Shown: positions 1 through 12,804, numbered from the stretch's first letter. The stretch: DNA of 64,000 bases from Ophiostoma sp. CBS 140.51 (GCA_029298735.1 JANSLP010000095.1:36308-100307), one strand, 5' to 3'. The notes: a model not told the origin generated them from the letters alone. Made by a program: numbers and translations.

Positions 1-255
1 TGGCGTCGCTGCCCGAGATGGACGAGTAGTTGCAGCCGGCCCAGGGGGAGGTGTAGTCGGGTGCCGTGTCGCCAGGCAAATGTTCGGCGACAATTGTGAC
101 GAGGTGGCCGAGGCCTTTCCGGACGAGCACCAGGGCGACGTCAAGGCCGATGATGCCGGCGCTGTCAATTGTCAGTGTGTGAACATACGGAACGAAATGC
201 GGTCGGTGACTCACCCCAAGATGACGATGCTGTCTTTGGCTGTCCAAGTGGCCAT
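1..255 (-). CDS. D-amino-acid oxidase, N-terminal part (runs off the left edge)
   Basis: Flavoenzyme that oxidatively deaminates D-amino acids to 2-oxo acids, usually in peroxisomes. Two exons are visible: 215-255 with the ATG at 253-255, and 161 down to the window edge. The 53-nt intron starts GTGAGT and ends GACAG. The joined product begins MATWTAKDSIVILGAGIIG, so the FAD-binding Rossmann motif GAGIIG lies at residues 14-19, the usual place for this family. Further on, the segments VTIVAEHLPGDTAPDYTSPW and AGCNYSSISGSDA match the conserved N-terminal region of D-amino-acid and D-aspartate oxidases. The catalytic C-terminal part lies outside the window, so substrate preference (neutral or acidic D-amino acids) cannot be judged. 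The gene diverges from the transcription-factor-like gene starting at 1533. Confidence 0.85.
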
Positions 256-1532
256 AATGATAATATGGTGTATCTTCTGTGATGTGTTGTGATGTGCTGC
301 GTTGTGCTGTTAAAGGGTATCGATGTCGATGATGAGAGGTAGCTGTGTCATAAGGAAAGCTGGAGATGTTATCAGAAAGGGGGCGGGGCCTCGAAGATAA
401 GGAAAAGGGAAAACTAGCAAAGTCTAGATGCGTTCTTTCCGACTTGGTGCTTGATGTTCTTATTCGAACTTCTGTCGTTTATTCTATGCTTCACAAAATG
501 ATACGATGCGTTTGTGACTCAGAACAGCACACAACCATCCATGCATAATATGACCTGCATCAGTTTGCAAGTTACTACATTTTTCTGACAACGAAGTTTT
601 GAATTGAAAAATAATTGAAGAAAAAAAAAAAAGAATTATCGTATCATGGTCCTTATCCGATTGGAGAAAAATCAAATAAATACCACGGTGGCAAAATAAA
701 AATAAACAAAATACTCCCAAAAAATCCCTGAGCTTGCCCGGACGGGAAGTTACTTGCGTGGTCTACAACATACATACTCCGTACAGATGCGACAGTCGGC
801 AGTCATTGTGACAATTGTGAACAGGCGAAGGCATCCGACTGACACCAGCATTGGAGCTAGTCCCAAATTGGAGATGTTGAGAGGAGTGGAGACAGCGAGA
901 CAGAAGGAGGGGGAGAAAGAACCTAGATACAGCGGCGGCAGGCTAGTTCCAGGCCATCATCTGCCTGGAGCGAGGAAGTGGAAAGTGGCGACGAGAAGGA
1001 GGAGAAACACGCTCAAGGAAGGAGCGAGGCAAGTCTGGGGTTCTGGGCGCGCTTTCCGTAGGTTTTGCCATTGGTTTTACCGATAGGATGCGATGAAAGG
1101 GTCCCGGGATCCGTTATCTTAGGGAAGGTGCGATTGGGCCCCATACACGACGACCAAGGTCAACCTTCTTCCTCTTTTGGTATATCTGCTCTCCGAGTAC
1201 ACCACTCTGTCGTACCTGCATTTTCAGACCATTACATCGACCCATGCCCCAAGCTGGCGTTTACTTCTCTGAGATATCCGATCGCCAGATTTCTCTTTGA
1301 TTTCCTTTCCCGGCCATATCGCAAGCAACGACAACGGATAAGATTGCGACGAGACGGGACAGGACCAGGGCAGACAATCAATGACCAGATCTGTTCATCT
1401 TCATCATCGATCCGCCCCCACTTCCGCTGTCTCAATTCCCTCTCCAGGCGTTTACTCATTTTGAGATATTCCTTGACTGGGTAACCAACAAACTGGCCAC
1501 AGACCCTTCACACATCCTCCAGCGTCTTCACG
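256..1532. other. Divergent spacer between the D-amino-acid oxidase and transcription-factor-like genes
   Basis: No supportable gene. It must hold both promoters and 5' leaders. The motif TACTCCGTA, which recurs in other spacers here, lies at 775-783. The last 300 bases are pyrimidine-rich, as in many fungal leaders. Short open frames here look like chance. Confidence 0.6.
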
Positions 1533-4194
1533 ATGGCTCAGGTCCAGACGCCCCGCGAATTCAAGTTCGTCGGCGGTCCCAGCCGCAAAAGACGCCGCAA
1601 CGGGACAGCACCTGTTGCTACATCGAGCAACGCGACGACGACCTCGTCTTCTTCGTCGTCATCTTTGAAGCAGGCCAAGAGAACATGCGGACCTTCTGAT
1701 GCTGGCGTTCGTTCACCTCCAGCCACATCTTCAGAGGGCTCTACCGCCATTCATCATCCACTACCGTCTAGTCCGCTACCTCTGTACGATGCCGACATCT
1801 TTTCGGCGTCTCCGCGGTCCGTCTTTGCTCGGATGCCGATGGGTAGTGACGACGGCGAGGGCATCCATCCGGACATTACCAACACCATTGCCGCGACACT
1901 CGCTGGTCTGGCGTCGTCTGGTGACGTCTCACAGAGCCAAGGTCACCACTCATCGCCCGATAGCACCGGTAGTAGTTGTGAGAGCATCCACACCAACAGC
2001 CCTATCAATGCAGAGCCGATTGGCTCGGCTATCAACCACCACCAACAAAACAACCAAAACAACAGCCGTTATGGCAATAACACTCCAACTCCCGGCCTCG
2101 ATGGCATCCTTGACTGGCCCACAGAAGAGTTTATGAACCCATTCTTTCCTACCGTCAGCCTTGATGCCGCCATGTTTGGTGGAAACACTCCGACCAATAG
2201 CAACAATAACAACGCCAACAATGCCGCCGCCGGCATAATGACTGCCGGTGCCGTGCAGTCGACGCCAGCCATGATGCTACCACTGCCGTCGCCGTCACCG
2301 CCACAAATGTCGTCGCTCCCTCCTCTTGTCAGCCCATCCCACCCGGATCCCACAACAAGAAGTCTGGCCGACGATGTCGAAGAGCTGCCATCACACCTTG
2401 ACACATTATCGGCCATCCAGCTGCCTTCGCCTCTCTCTACATTCTGCTTTGATGCTGGCACAAATAATAATACAAACAGTGGCAAGCAAGTACAGCAGCA
2501 GCATCAGCAGATGTCCATCCCGGCAGACGCCCTGTTGATGGCTACATCACCGCGCATGTACGCTCAGCCTTCCGTGCTCTACGACACTATATCACGCATC
2601 TTTTTCCAGTGTGAGTCCTCTTACTCTAAGTTCATTTCATTCATCCCCGTCTAACAACACAGACGACCAAGAATTTTGTATCCTCCCGCTTACTTGCGAC
2701 TTTGCCGCCAACCCTTTTCGCTACAACATGCAGGCCATGCAGCAGTCCAGCCTGCTTCGTCACTGTATCCTAGCCCTTTCCTACCGGCATGTGGACCACG
2801 ACACAGGCGCTTGTACAAGCGAGGCCACTGCCTACAAGCGCCGCGCCACCCAGATGCTTGAAGACAAGATCCACACCGAGGCAGCTGGTGAAAGCCAGCC
2901 AGACGAATCGTTGCTGGATGCCTCTATTGTCTTGATGACGTTGGATGTAAGTTACCGTCACCCCTCCTTCTCTTTCTCCTGTCATCTGCTAACCCCCTGA
3001 CAGTGCGCAACATCTGCTCTTGGCCCATGGCAAAACCATCTCCGCCGTGCCAAACGTCTTATCCAAGGTGTTCGTCCAAATAGTGCTATTGCTGGCACCA
3101 AATCGGCTTCATCACCAACACCGTCCAACGCATCCTCTGCCTCATCATCATCATCCACGTCTTCTGACTCGCCGCCTCGACACAGCTCCCAACGTTTAGC
3201 CCAACTTGGCCTGCTCGTCTGGTTCGACGTCACCCTCGCACTCACCAGCCGGAAGGGCTGCATCTTTCCTGAACGCATTATTATGAGCATCTTTGATCCA
3301 CCGGAGCCAACTCCAGGTGATGAACAGCCAGCCAGTGCCACCCCTTCTTCTGCCGCCCTCGATTTCTACGCCATCTCGGGATGTCCTCGTGAACTCTTTG
3401 AGTGTATGATCCGTCTGGCTGCCTATGCCCGTGAGATGCAGATTGCTTCCACGCTGTCGTGCGTCCGTTTCGACATGGGCCCCGTTCTGCGTCTAGAGCG
3501 CCGCATTGCTCAATGGCAGTCGCCCGCCTTTGACGATCCGGCGACTCATCATTTGCGCGAGGCTAAAGGAGGTGGTAACGGAAACCCAAACAGTCCCGGC
3601 TGGGGCGGGTCGACGGACGACGCCGAGTCTGCTGCGGCTGAACACTTGTGGAGAACCCGCAACATTGCCGTCGACGGTCAGGACGACGGCGGCAGTGTTT
3701 TGGATTACCGGCTGGACCTATACCACTGTGCCGAGGCCTGGCGGTATGCTTTGCTGATTTACATTGAGCGGGTCTTTAAGTGGCAAGACCGTAAGGCGGC
3801 CAAGCGAAGGGCCGAGGAGGAGGGTGACGATGAAGACGGTGACAAGAACAAGGACATTGCCCCCGACAATACTGCCCTCCTCCAGTTTTTGGCCCGCCGT
3901 ACACTCAACCACGTCACGAGCTGCCGGCGCACCACATTCGTGCAAAAGCAACTGATGCTCCCCGTCTTTCTAGCTGGCGCGGAGATTCGGGATGCTGGGC
4001 TGCGCAACGACGCACGGGACTACTGTGTTTGGTGGGGCACCAAGACGCGGTACAACATGTTCATCACCGGACGGGCTCTGCTGGAAGATGTTTGGCGACG
4101 CCGAGCGGCAGCCGGTGAGGACGTCGACGTGTGGTGGGGTGACGTGTTTGACCAGAAAGGCAAACGCGGCGAGAAGGAGTACCTACTGGGGTAG
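1533..4194 (+). CDS. Fungal-specific transcription factor domain protein without a visible zinc cluster
   Basis: Exons 1533-2610, 2663-2946 and 3004-4194 give about 850 residues. Introns are 52 and 57 nt, GTGAGT...CACAG and GTAAGT...GACAG, and phases agree. The N-terminal 350 residues are low complexity (Ser, Thr, Asn, Pro) with a basic patch SRKRRRNG near residue 17 that could be a nuclear localisation signal. From about residue 350 the protein is globular and helical. It carries a pattern like the fungal_trans_2 (PF11951-type) regulatory region: a Phe-rich start, then NPFRYNMQAM and SSLLRHCILALSYRH. A charged Lys/Glu/Asp stretch lies near the C-terminus. I see no Zn2Cys6 motif, either in this frame or just upstream. 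It may therefore be a family member lacking the DNA-binding cluster, or an upstream exon may be missed. The ATG at 1533 is the first in frame. Target genes are unknown. Confidence 0.72.
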
Positions 4195-4489
4195 ACGACG
4201 CTCACAGAGACATGTAATGAGTAATGTAGATATAATGAATTTATGCAAGAACTAGTTCTCAAGGACAAAATGACAATAATCAAAATATAATCAATGCATG
4301 TGTACTCCCCGTTTCTCCATTGTACTCCCATAAAATGACGCTTCTCTCGTGATAAAATAGACTCCGTGTATATAAATATAATCTGGTGTGACAAAAACAG
4401 ACAAGGCTAGACATGGACAAAACAGAAAGAAATAGACACAGAAGAAATACATGTACAATCTAAGAGTCTGGAACTGTCCACAAGCTCCC

Positions 4490-6755
4490 CTAATGCTCTA
4501 GGCTCCCCACGGCCGAGGCGGAATCGATCGAGACACCGCCAACGGCCTTGCCGCTGCCGATACGGATGCTACCACCCTTACCGCCGCGTTTTGAGTCAAT
4601 GCTCAGGCTACCACCGCTAACATTGCGGAACTTTTGTGACGATGTCTTGCATAGTGTTTGTGTGGTGGAGTGTGAAGATGACGGGCGGCTGCCGGCGTCA
4701 GCACCACCTCCTAAAGGTGTGCCAGTCCTCGACGGAACAGCAGAGGAGGATGTCGATCGGGACGCTTCAACTGGACTGGTCGAGGGTGGACCAGCGGCAT
4801 TGGGTGAACGATCGGTCAGCGGGGGGGGTGCGGGTGCATGCTCCAAAGCGGTTGACAATGCCCGTGTTGCAGTCTTGTTGCCACTACTGGCGCCGACAAT
4901 GATTGCTGGTTCACTCTGAGGTGGTGTGCCTGGCTGGCTCCATGTCGCGTCGTCGTCCAGAAGCAAGTCATCTTCAGACCGTTGCGGCCGTGGCTCTTCG
5001 ATGAGCTCGACGGCAGTGGCACGAGTCTGGCTGCGACTATCGCTATCGGAAGTCACGTCGCTGAGGCGGTGGGTGTGCTGTGTCGGGGCTAGTGCTAGGT
5101 TGCCGTCTGCACTGTTGAGAATGGGAACGTGGAATGAGTTGTTTGCGCTGAGACTCGTATGACGCGCGCTGCGGAACCGTGCATACTCTTCCTTGGTATG
5201 CTCGGCGCCCGTAAAACTGTCGAGAGCGTCAAAGACGTGGCGGAACACTTGGACATCGACGTCACGCGCCCACAGAAAGTCAAGATGCTCGTAGTGCGGG
5301 ATCTCAGTAGCAACGGTCTGTGCGGGGAGCTCACGCATCATAACCTTGATGTCCACCAGCGAGTCGCTGCCGCCGTAGACCAGGACAACGGGCGTCTTGA
5401 TATTGCGCGTCGGGTACTTGGCCACCTTGGTGTGCTTGGAGTGTGTCGCCAGCAGAGGATGCACATCGTCGTCGTACATCTGGAAGGACTTGGTGCGGAT
5501 AATCTGGAACCAGTGCACAACGGACTTGGTGCTCGTGTACGAGTACAAGTGGGCATAGGCTGCGAGCTTCTGGGAGAGTGCAATGTTCTCTGTCTTCCAA
5601 CCGAACAGGAATGACAAGCCCAAGTCGATGACACGCACAAACAGCGGCGGGTATAGGATCGACTGCCACATCGTCGCCGAACTAAGGATCGAGCGGCGGC
5701 CAAAGAGCAGGTACAGGACTTGTGGCGAGGCTTTGACAAGGGCGTCGACGATACCGTTTGATAGGCCGGCGGGCGACATAGCCGGCGCGAGCGCGATAAA
5801 GACGTTGACCTGGTCGTTGAGCTTGGGGTGGATGGCTAGGGACGCAAACGCCTGGGCTGTGCCCTGGGAGAAGCCAATATAAGACAGTGACTTTTGGCCT
5901 GTCGTTTCGAGAATGTAAGAGATGCTGTTGGGAATGTCGTGGAAGGCAAACTCGTCGATGGAGAAGTTCCAGAAATCGGTGCTCTTAGACGACGCTTTCA
6001 CGGACTTCTTGGAGTACTTGTTGCCTCGATTGTTGCCGAACCAAACATCAAAGCCGCGCTCGACGAGGACAAACGGCAAGCAACGCTGGGCGTCCGTCGT
6101 ACAGACCCAGACTTCGCTGTTCATGAGCAGGCCGTGGTGCATGTAGATGACACGCTTTTGCAGGCTGCGGGGACCTGCGTTGACCTTCTTGTCCTCCTCA
6201 CCAGGCCGCCATGCAAGACGGTGCAGGCCGAGGAGGTACCCGTCCTTGGTCTGGAAGACATGTTCTTCTGCGGTGTAGCCGAACAGACGGCAGAGCTCAA
6301 CGAAATCGGAAGCGTCACGTATTGACGTCGAGATGGCTGTAGAATTATGTTAGCTGTGTTGTGACGGGAGTGAGTGCTACTTGGGGAGGATCTGGTCGTA
6401 CACTTCTTTCGTTCTTCGGCTCGCTTATGGGCTGGACTTGTGAATCTGTTAAACAACCGTTTTGATGCACGGTAGAATAGGCTGATAAGAGAGTTGGCTG
6501 GAGATGGTCAGTACAGGAAAGAGACGGACAAGGCCAGTCGTAAAAAAGAGAGATTTAGGAGTACATACGCAAAGCCAGAGTGAGGATGCGGATGATGGCT
6601 TCAAAGGCGACAAGAAAGAAGGAGCTGATCAGTGCCGTATACTCGGTCCTGGAAGATAAGGTTCTGTGTCAGTTTGGTGTCACGAAAGGTGAGTCTGCCG
6701 AGAACAGATAGAGTTCGACATACACGTTGAGACGTCCCAGAAATGGGACCGGCAT
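4490..6755 (-). CDS. TGL1: Sterol esterase / acid lipase family protein (TGL1/YEH type)
   Basis: Membrane-anchored alpha/beta hydrolase expected to release sterols from steryl esters at lipid droplets or membranes. Exons are 6724-6755, 6569-6648, 6381-6497 and 4490-6336, giving 691 residues with consistent phases. A hydrophobic anchor spans about residues 15-38 (start MPVPFLGRLNVTEYTALISS). The abhydrolase-lipase region follows with KDGYLLGLHRLAW, then the oxyanion segment MHHGLL at 142. The nucleophile elbow GFSQG places the catalytic Ser near 233. The likely acid is in VYGGSDSLVD (Asp about 401) and the His in HYEHLDF (about 427). The C-terminal 200 residues are disordered and Ser/Pro-rich, a common addition in filamentous fungi. 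The third intron is only 44 nt and begins GTAGCA, which is weak, though branch site GCTAAC and acceptor CTACAG are good. Yeast has three paralogues, so the symbol is a family-level assignment. Confidence 0.88.
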
Positions 6756-7675
6756 GATGGGCAGTTGTGGCAGCTATTGCTGCAAATTTCAGAGGTGTCG
6801 AAGTCGGCAGGGTCTCGTACCCAGGGATGGTGAGGTCGGAGGAAGGAAGTGTCGATGACGGGTCGAGACTAGAGATGCAGTCGACTCGAAGGAAGAAGAG
6901 AGGTTTGTATTTTCTTTTTGTTGTTGGATTTTTCTTTAGCGGCGAGATAAAACTCGTCGAATTGACTCTAGGCGCGCCACGGTCGGTCGCGCATGATTTT
7001 TTCGTCTTTCGTCTGATGTCAAAGTGGTGACTTTCGAGCTTTGGAATGGGCGCGCGAGCTATCTTCGGACAAGCTATGCAGGCGTAGGGGTTCTCGGTGT
7101 AGGTGAGGTTAAGGTCAGAGATCGATCGAGTCGTAAATCGAGGGGATATCACAGGATGTACAGGTTCGTCGTGAATGGAAGGAGATCGTTGGCCGGTTAT
7201 TGAGGTCGGGAAGGAGTATTCGAGAATAAGGTTCGGGAGGGAAGGTGCGATGCAAGATGGTCTGGACCTTTGAGGAATCCATGTGCCCTTTCCTGGTCAA
7301 ACCAGGGGTGGTGTCACATGCGAATTGCACGCAAAACAGGGCGGTGACGAAAGGGCGCGGTCACTAGCGCTGTATTTCCAAGTTACAGGGCAGTTTCGTG
7401 CAAAGGTACAGCGACTGGGCCTGGACTCGGAGACAATAAAGTCGAAATAAGCAGGCGCCACACGTGGCGTCGGCCGTTGACCAATCAGAAGCACAACAAC
7501 TCCCCTTGCAAAAAAGTTGCCCGCCAAAAAGATTGGATAACAGCTTTTTTGCTTGGTGATCGCGAAGCGACGAAAAGATCAGGCGATTCCGGACGGCGTT
7601 CCAATTCCACCTCACCACCACTTTGTGTCCTCTAAACGAATACACAGAGCGGCTCTTGCATGCACAATAATCACC
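6756..7675. other. Divergent promoter region of the sterol esterase and PET191 genes
   Basis: No gene seen. It contains an E-box-like CACGTG and a CCAATCAG box close to PET191, listed separately. Confidence 0.6.
7461..7488 (+). promoter_or_regulatory. CACGTG and CCAAT box upstream of PET191
   Basis: CACGTG is at 7461-7466 and CCAATCAG at 7481-7488, about 190 bp before the PET191 ATG. CCAAT boxes bind the Hap2/3/5 complex, a known regulator of respiratory genes, and CACGTG binds bHLH factors. The spacing and the gene's role make function plausible, but neither site is proven. Confidence 0.4.
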
Positions 7676-8181
7676 ATGCCGAGCTCGTGTAAAGAGATTC
7701 GTGCGTACAGCCCCAGTTCTGACTTGTGGCTTCTAGCTTTTCTTCCCCTCCATGTAGACATTTGCTAACACTTTTGATTTCTTCAGGCGCCGCTCTGGCC
7801 CAGTGCCTCCAGGAGTCTGACTGCGTCATGGTCTACCGCAACTCGGCCGCCGACTGCCTCCGCCCACCACTGTCCGACACCCTGCCCACCCAGTGCCAGC
7901 AGCTCCGCAAAGGCTTCGGTGAGTGCCGGCGCGGCATGATCGACATGCGCAAACGGTTCCGCGGCAACCAGCCGGCTGCGGCCAAGATGCTGCAGACACA
8001 CCCCGATGAGACCTCTTCCGCCGGCGAGCAGAAAGACAAGCAGGGCTACCAATTGTACGCGGGCCGGTCAGCATTCGGCGGCGTGGTCAAGGAGACATCC
8101 GGTAACGAGGTCGAGGCGCCCGACTGGCGCGAGCTGGAGAATGAAAAGTACCGCAAAGAGCAGGCCGCGAAGAAGTCATGA
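7676..8181 (+). CDS. PET191: Cytochrome c oxidase assembly factor Pet191
   Basis: Small twin-CX9C protein of the mitochondrial intermembrane space, needed to assemble complex IV (human COA5). Exon 1 is 7676-7700 and exon 2 is 7787-8181, joined across an 86-nt intron that starts GTGCGT and ends CTTCAG. The product is 139 residues and starts MPSSCKEIRAALAQCLQESD. Cysteines at 5 and 15 form one CX9C pair and those at 45 and 55 another, with Cys21 and Cys32 between, as in the family. The first exon is only eight codons plus one base, so a single-exon reading would miss the true start. The C-terminal tail after residue 70 is charged and longer than in yeast, common in filamentous fungi. The downstream neighbour is separated by a very long spacer. 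Confidence 0.93.
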
Positions 8182-11100
8182 CGGGTGTCAGTGAAGGGGG
8201 CGATACGAAGCAGGCGGCTGTATGATAACGGCCTTGCACATACGCGGCGAGTCGACTCACGATCGGGCACGACATACCATTTGGCATGGAGAGGACGGTC
8301 GAAGACGATACACAAGCACATATTGGCGTTTTCTGGTTTTCATTTTGGGCGTTCAGTTTCATTGGCGAGGTGTGTAAAAGTACCTCTGGGTTTTCAATAT
8401 ATCATCTTTTCTCTTCAAAGATATGACAATGCGATATCCGACATCGCCGTTTTGTTTGAATTCGGGCCCTGCCACACGTATCTCATCCGTACTGCATTGG
8501 CCTCGTATAGATTGATGTACGCAGAAGCGCAGATGTCGACTTAAGTGCTTCACGTAAATACCTGTTTCGATAAAGCAGATGCGGCAGGAATATGCGTCGA
8601 GATGTGTCAGCAGTCAAAAATCGTCACCGTTCAGCGAAAAGCCAGCTGCCAGGCACTCGGGGCCAACTGTCAACAAGGGTGTCAGCCGTGGGAAAGGTAT
8701 TATCCATCATGCACTGATTCAAAACGGAACATAAGACGAGACACGTTGAGCCCACTGAAAAAAAGGAAAGAGGCTCTGGAAGGAGAAATCAAACGACATC
8801 TTAAGCGACAGGGATCGACGCGCGGACCAGAAACATGAAGAGAAAAGCGGCTACCGGCATCTTTTTGTTGCGACATTCGTGTTCAGAAAGCACGTTGTAA
8901 TTCATTTCTTCCAGCCTTGTCGACGAGACGCGGCTTTTAGTGTGCGGCACAGAGTCCGGTTTCTGGCTTACAGCAAGACACGGCATCGATAAGCTGTCGT
9001 CATCATATTGTCTACAAACTTTAAAGAAGAGCTCTTAAAGAACAACTTAGAAAGTCTAACTTTACTCCGTAGATATATTGCTGTTGTAAACCTTGAGTTG
9101 CTCGGTCTAAATTATGTCTGGCTGTATTCAACTGCCAACACATCACGCTCCCCTTCCAACAGCCTGAAGCCTGAAGGTAAGGGTGGTCACAACAATGCAG
9201 AAATCAAAATTGCAAGTCTTGGCATTTCAGATCAAACGTCACTGTCGGTTGGCCAAGACTCACTGTTTTTTCTTACCGTTTGTTCCTGCCCAGGCGAGCC
9301 AGTCTTTGAAAGGCCAGCCTCCCCCTCCCCAAAATAAAAACTGACAGCGGGAACGCGGCCCCAGTAAAGCAAGGGGCTGATGTCGAGGGTGGACGCCGAT
9401 CCCCATGAAGAAAGGAAAGGACGAAAGGTGATTGATGGATGCCCCTGAAAGAGAGGCTTTGAGGCAGGCTTTAACAGCCCATACGATCACAAAGACTCAG
9501 CACCGGGAAGACCTGTGCAGGCAAGAGCCAGATTCCAGGGGAAGAAGCGTGCTTGTGGGGTCGTCCCCAGAGTGCCAAATGCAGGGGCAGACTCACAGAC
9601 AAGCCAAGCCAAGGCGAGAGCGAGCTTCTATCAAATCACTTCATTTCTTTCTTCTTCCTTCTTCCTTCCTTCCTTCTCTTTCGTATTTTCTTTCTTTGGT
9701 TCTTGCTATTGTTTGCTTCGCAGTTAGCATTTATTCCTGCCATCTCCAGCCTTTTGTGCGCCCCCTTTTCTCGACGACGGCTACGTGCGGCAGGCGCGAA
9801 TGGCTGGTGTGGGTGGTCGAGATACGGACAACTCCTGCAAGCGATGCGCCCCCATCGGTTTTATCAATCAAAACCCGTAACCTAATCTCTCAACAGCGCA
9901 CATTCTCACTCACTACTATCTTACTTCCCTTTCCCAGCAAAATGAGAGATAGCAGACAGCGATTCCATGACTCGTATGGACTTTGTGTGGGTGTGTGGTG
10001 TGTGGTGCATTTCGGACAGGAGTCCAGGGCCGCCAAAAGGAAGGAGCCAGGAGCCCATTGCCAAAGGGACTGTCGCACGCCCACCTACTCTTCTTGGTCT
10101 ACGGCGAATTCCCCGAATTTTTGTCCTTTTTGGCGCACTGCTCGCGTGTCGTCAGAGACGCATTTTGGCGACGGAGTCGCGTGCCGTCTGCATGAACAGT
10201 GTGCTAACGGTTTCCCACAACCTCCCTAATTCCCGCGCGTGTGCTGCAGGCCAAGGGGGCAGGGGAGGATCGCGCCTGCACTTCAGTGTCTTCAAGGTCG
10301 TCTTAACCTTCCTTCTCTCCTTCTTTCTTGGTGTGCTCTTGCCTCCGGGAAGCGGGTTCTTGTCCCCACATCCAGTGATTTAGCGCTGTGCCCCTGGAGG
10401 CCATGAATGGCCAGTTGACAGGGAAAGAAGGGAAAGATTGAGCAGGGCATACGTAAGTGATCCACACCCTATTTCTTTGCCTTTGTGTTTTAATTGCTGT
10501 TTCATTCTCAATGTCATAGCCCTGGCGCTGACCTCACGCGTGCAGTAACAAACTACAGTGTCCGGATAACTCAAAGCAAGAGGTACAAGTACAAGAAGAT
10601 GTGTCGTACCTTACAAATATCTCACATCTTCTGCTTGGATGGACAATGGCAGAAAATGCCCTCAAAACGGAGGACACGGTCGGACGTTGAGCGCAATGAA
10701 AACTTTCCACGCCGTCGATAGAGGCTTAAAAAGTGGGCAAGGCCAGCCAGCGCCAAGAAAAACGAGAAGAAAAGGGTTCAGGGGACGACGAAAGATCAGA
10801 GCAAACAAGGAAAAGAAACAAGATTTTATCTCGAGTTTAAAAATGAGTTTAAAACTCTAACATCGGATGAGCCCGCGAGCATTTTTACTGTATCCTGCGG
10901 GCAGCCGTATCGTTGGCGAGAAATATGTCTCCCACATCCTTGAAGCATCATCAGGCCGGACATTTCAGGAAGACGGCTCCGTTCTCCGTGCAGACAAAAT
11001 GACGCCGCGTCAACAGCGCCGTTTGCGAATCCCTGGACAGGGGGGGGGGCCAACGCTGCTCCATAGAAGCCCATACAAAACTGGTACCGGTAGGCGTCTC

Positions 11101-12804
11101 GCACTTGGAGTATGGCCGTTGGTCGTTGGTAAAAAGAGACCTGGCAGAAGGCAAAAACTCGCCCGCATTAAAGTGTGCCATGTCTGCCAAGAACGAGGCA
11201 TTCCTTGATCGATACGGGTATTCAGGCGTAAGGCCTTGCACGCTCGTAAAATAAAAATAAAAAAAAAAGAGAAAAACTCCGTACGGAAGGTGGTCGTACG
11301 AGCACACTCCGAGACTCCCGTCCTGCCCTGTGAGGTTTGTTATCTCTACTGAGTTATGTATCTTACCTCTCTTTCTCCTTATATCTTGGAACAAGGCTGG
11401 CAGAGGCGAGATGTGCTTACTGCGTACATGGCGCCAGCCTCGAGTATGGGAGGAAGAATGGACCACGCGAACACTAGGGGAAATGGCACCAGATGGGGAA
11501 AGATGTAGCGCAACCCGAGAAAAAGGAAAGAAACGAACTCAAAAACGAAGGGGCAATACTTCATAGCAAAGAAAGCGCCCAAAGAAAATCAAAATCAGTG
11601 ACGTCTCTGCTCTTCGGCCCCATTCCCATGCCGTCTTCCCTTCCCCGTCCCAGCAATCCCTGGTCCCCCCTCCACTCGACCCTTTGAGCAAAACAGTCTT
11701 AGCCTTGGCGGCGTATTTTTTTTCTTGGCGATTTTCCTTGTCCTCTCACTGTTTCTTCCCTCTCTTTGGGGGCTTCTTGGGGCTTTTTGGGGGGAACACT
11801 GTCCACTTTAGAAATGCTTAGCATTATTACCTATGCGTGTGTGGTGCTCAGTGTGTATGTTCAGTGTCCATCTTTTTTCTGATTCCTTGATTGCTCCCTT
11901 CTTTCTAACTTGCCGTGAATCCGTTGCTTGTTTCTTTCTCGCTCTTTTTGCCTTCTTATCGTTTTTCTGTTTCTTTTGATCTTCTCTCTCTTTCTCCTTC
12001 GATCCTTCCTCCTTTGACGTTGTTATTTACACACACTTCTCGCCAGCGCTCCTTCCAATTTATTCTACTTGGCAACTTACACGGAAACCACACCCACCCC
12101 AGCGCTCTTCATCGCACTTTCCCGCCTGTGCCAGCCTTCTCTTTCCAACAACGTGCGCCGCCTCCGTTCCGCGTCTAAACCGGCAGCTGCGCACGAGACC
12201 AGGCCGACCATCGTCGCGTGCCTTCCCTTTGCGCTGTCCACAGGAAAGGGGCAACGTCGTGCGGTGTTATTTTGAGATTTTAAACCTCAAGCTTCAAATC
12301 AGTGACGTTCGGCGACTTTTTCTTTGTTCTTCGAGCTCCGAGTCAGCCTCCCCCAAGTCAACAAAGCCCAAACCAAGATCCATTGCGTCGCAACGCCATC
12401 CAGAACGCCACAACCTTCTCGAGTGCCCGGCAGATGATGCAACCTCATTTTCGACGTTTCTCAACGACCTTGTAATTTTGTTAACCTTTGACTTTTCTTT
12501 TTCCCTTTTCCTCTCCTCCCCGAAAACACGCCACGATCTTATCGGCGCCCTGCAGCTTGGCGAGAACTACTCCCAACCGGGTTGTGCAGCAGTACACGGA
12601 ACGGAGTACATATTGAACCCCCCTGAACTGAACACAACGTTCGCGAGATAATTCGAGACATTCGCGGCACTTCGACGAACACGACCTGAAATTGTGAATC
12701 GACGCGCGATTGTGGGCATCCAGTACCATTTCGCTTCCATCCAACTCAGCCACTTGCCAATTCCCGCGCCCGAGAAGAGCCGTTCTTAGGCTCCTCCCGC
12801 CCGC
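8182..12804. other. 4.6-kb spacer with no supportable gene
   Basis: Several open frames occur on both strands but none has recognisable domains, consistent splice sites or protein-like composition. The right 900 bases (about 11,880-12,780) are pyrimidine-rich and probably form the promoter and leader of the PPN2-like gene. TACTCCGTA occurs at 9063-9071, and near matches lie at 11,275-11,283 and 12,600-12,608. A pyrimidine run built on CTTC/CTTT units lies at about 9640-9700. An unannotated non-coding RNA cannot be excluded. Confidence 0.55.

Noticed and set aside
8545..8838. Small Cys-containing open frame resembling a secreted peptide
   Set aside because: It begins with GTG, has no signal peptide, and its cysteine spacing matches no family I know.
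9640..9700. CTTC/CTTT run as a possible microsatellite or array
   Set aside because: Units are irregular and similar pyrimidine runs occur in many spacers here, so it is ordinary low-complexity sequence.
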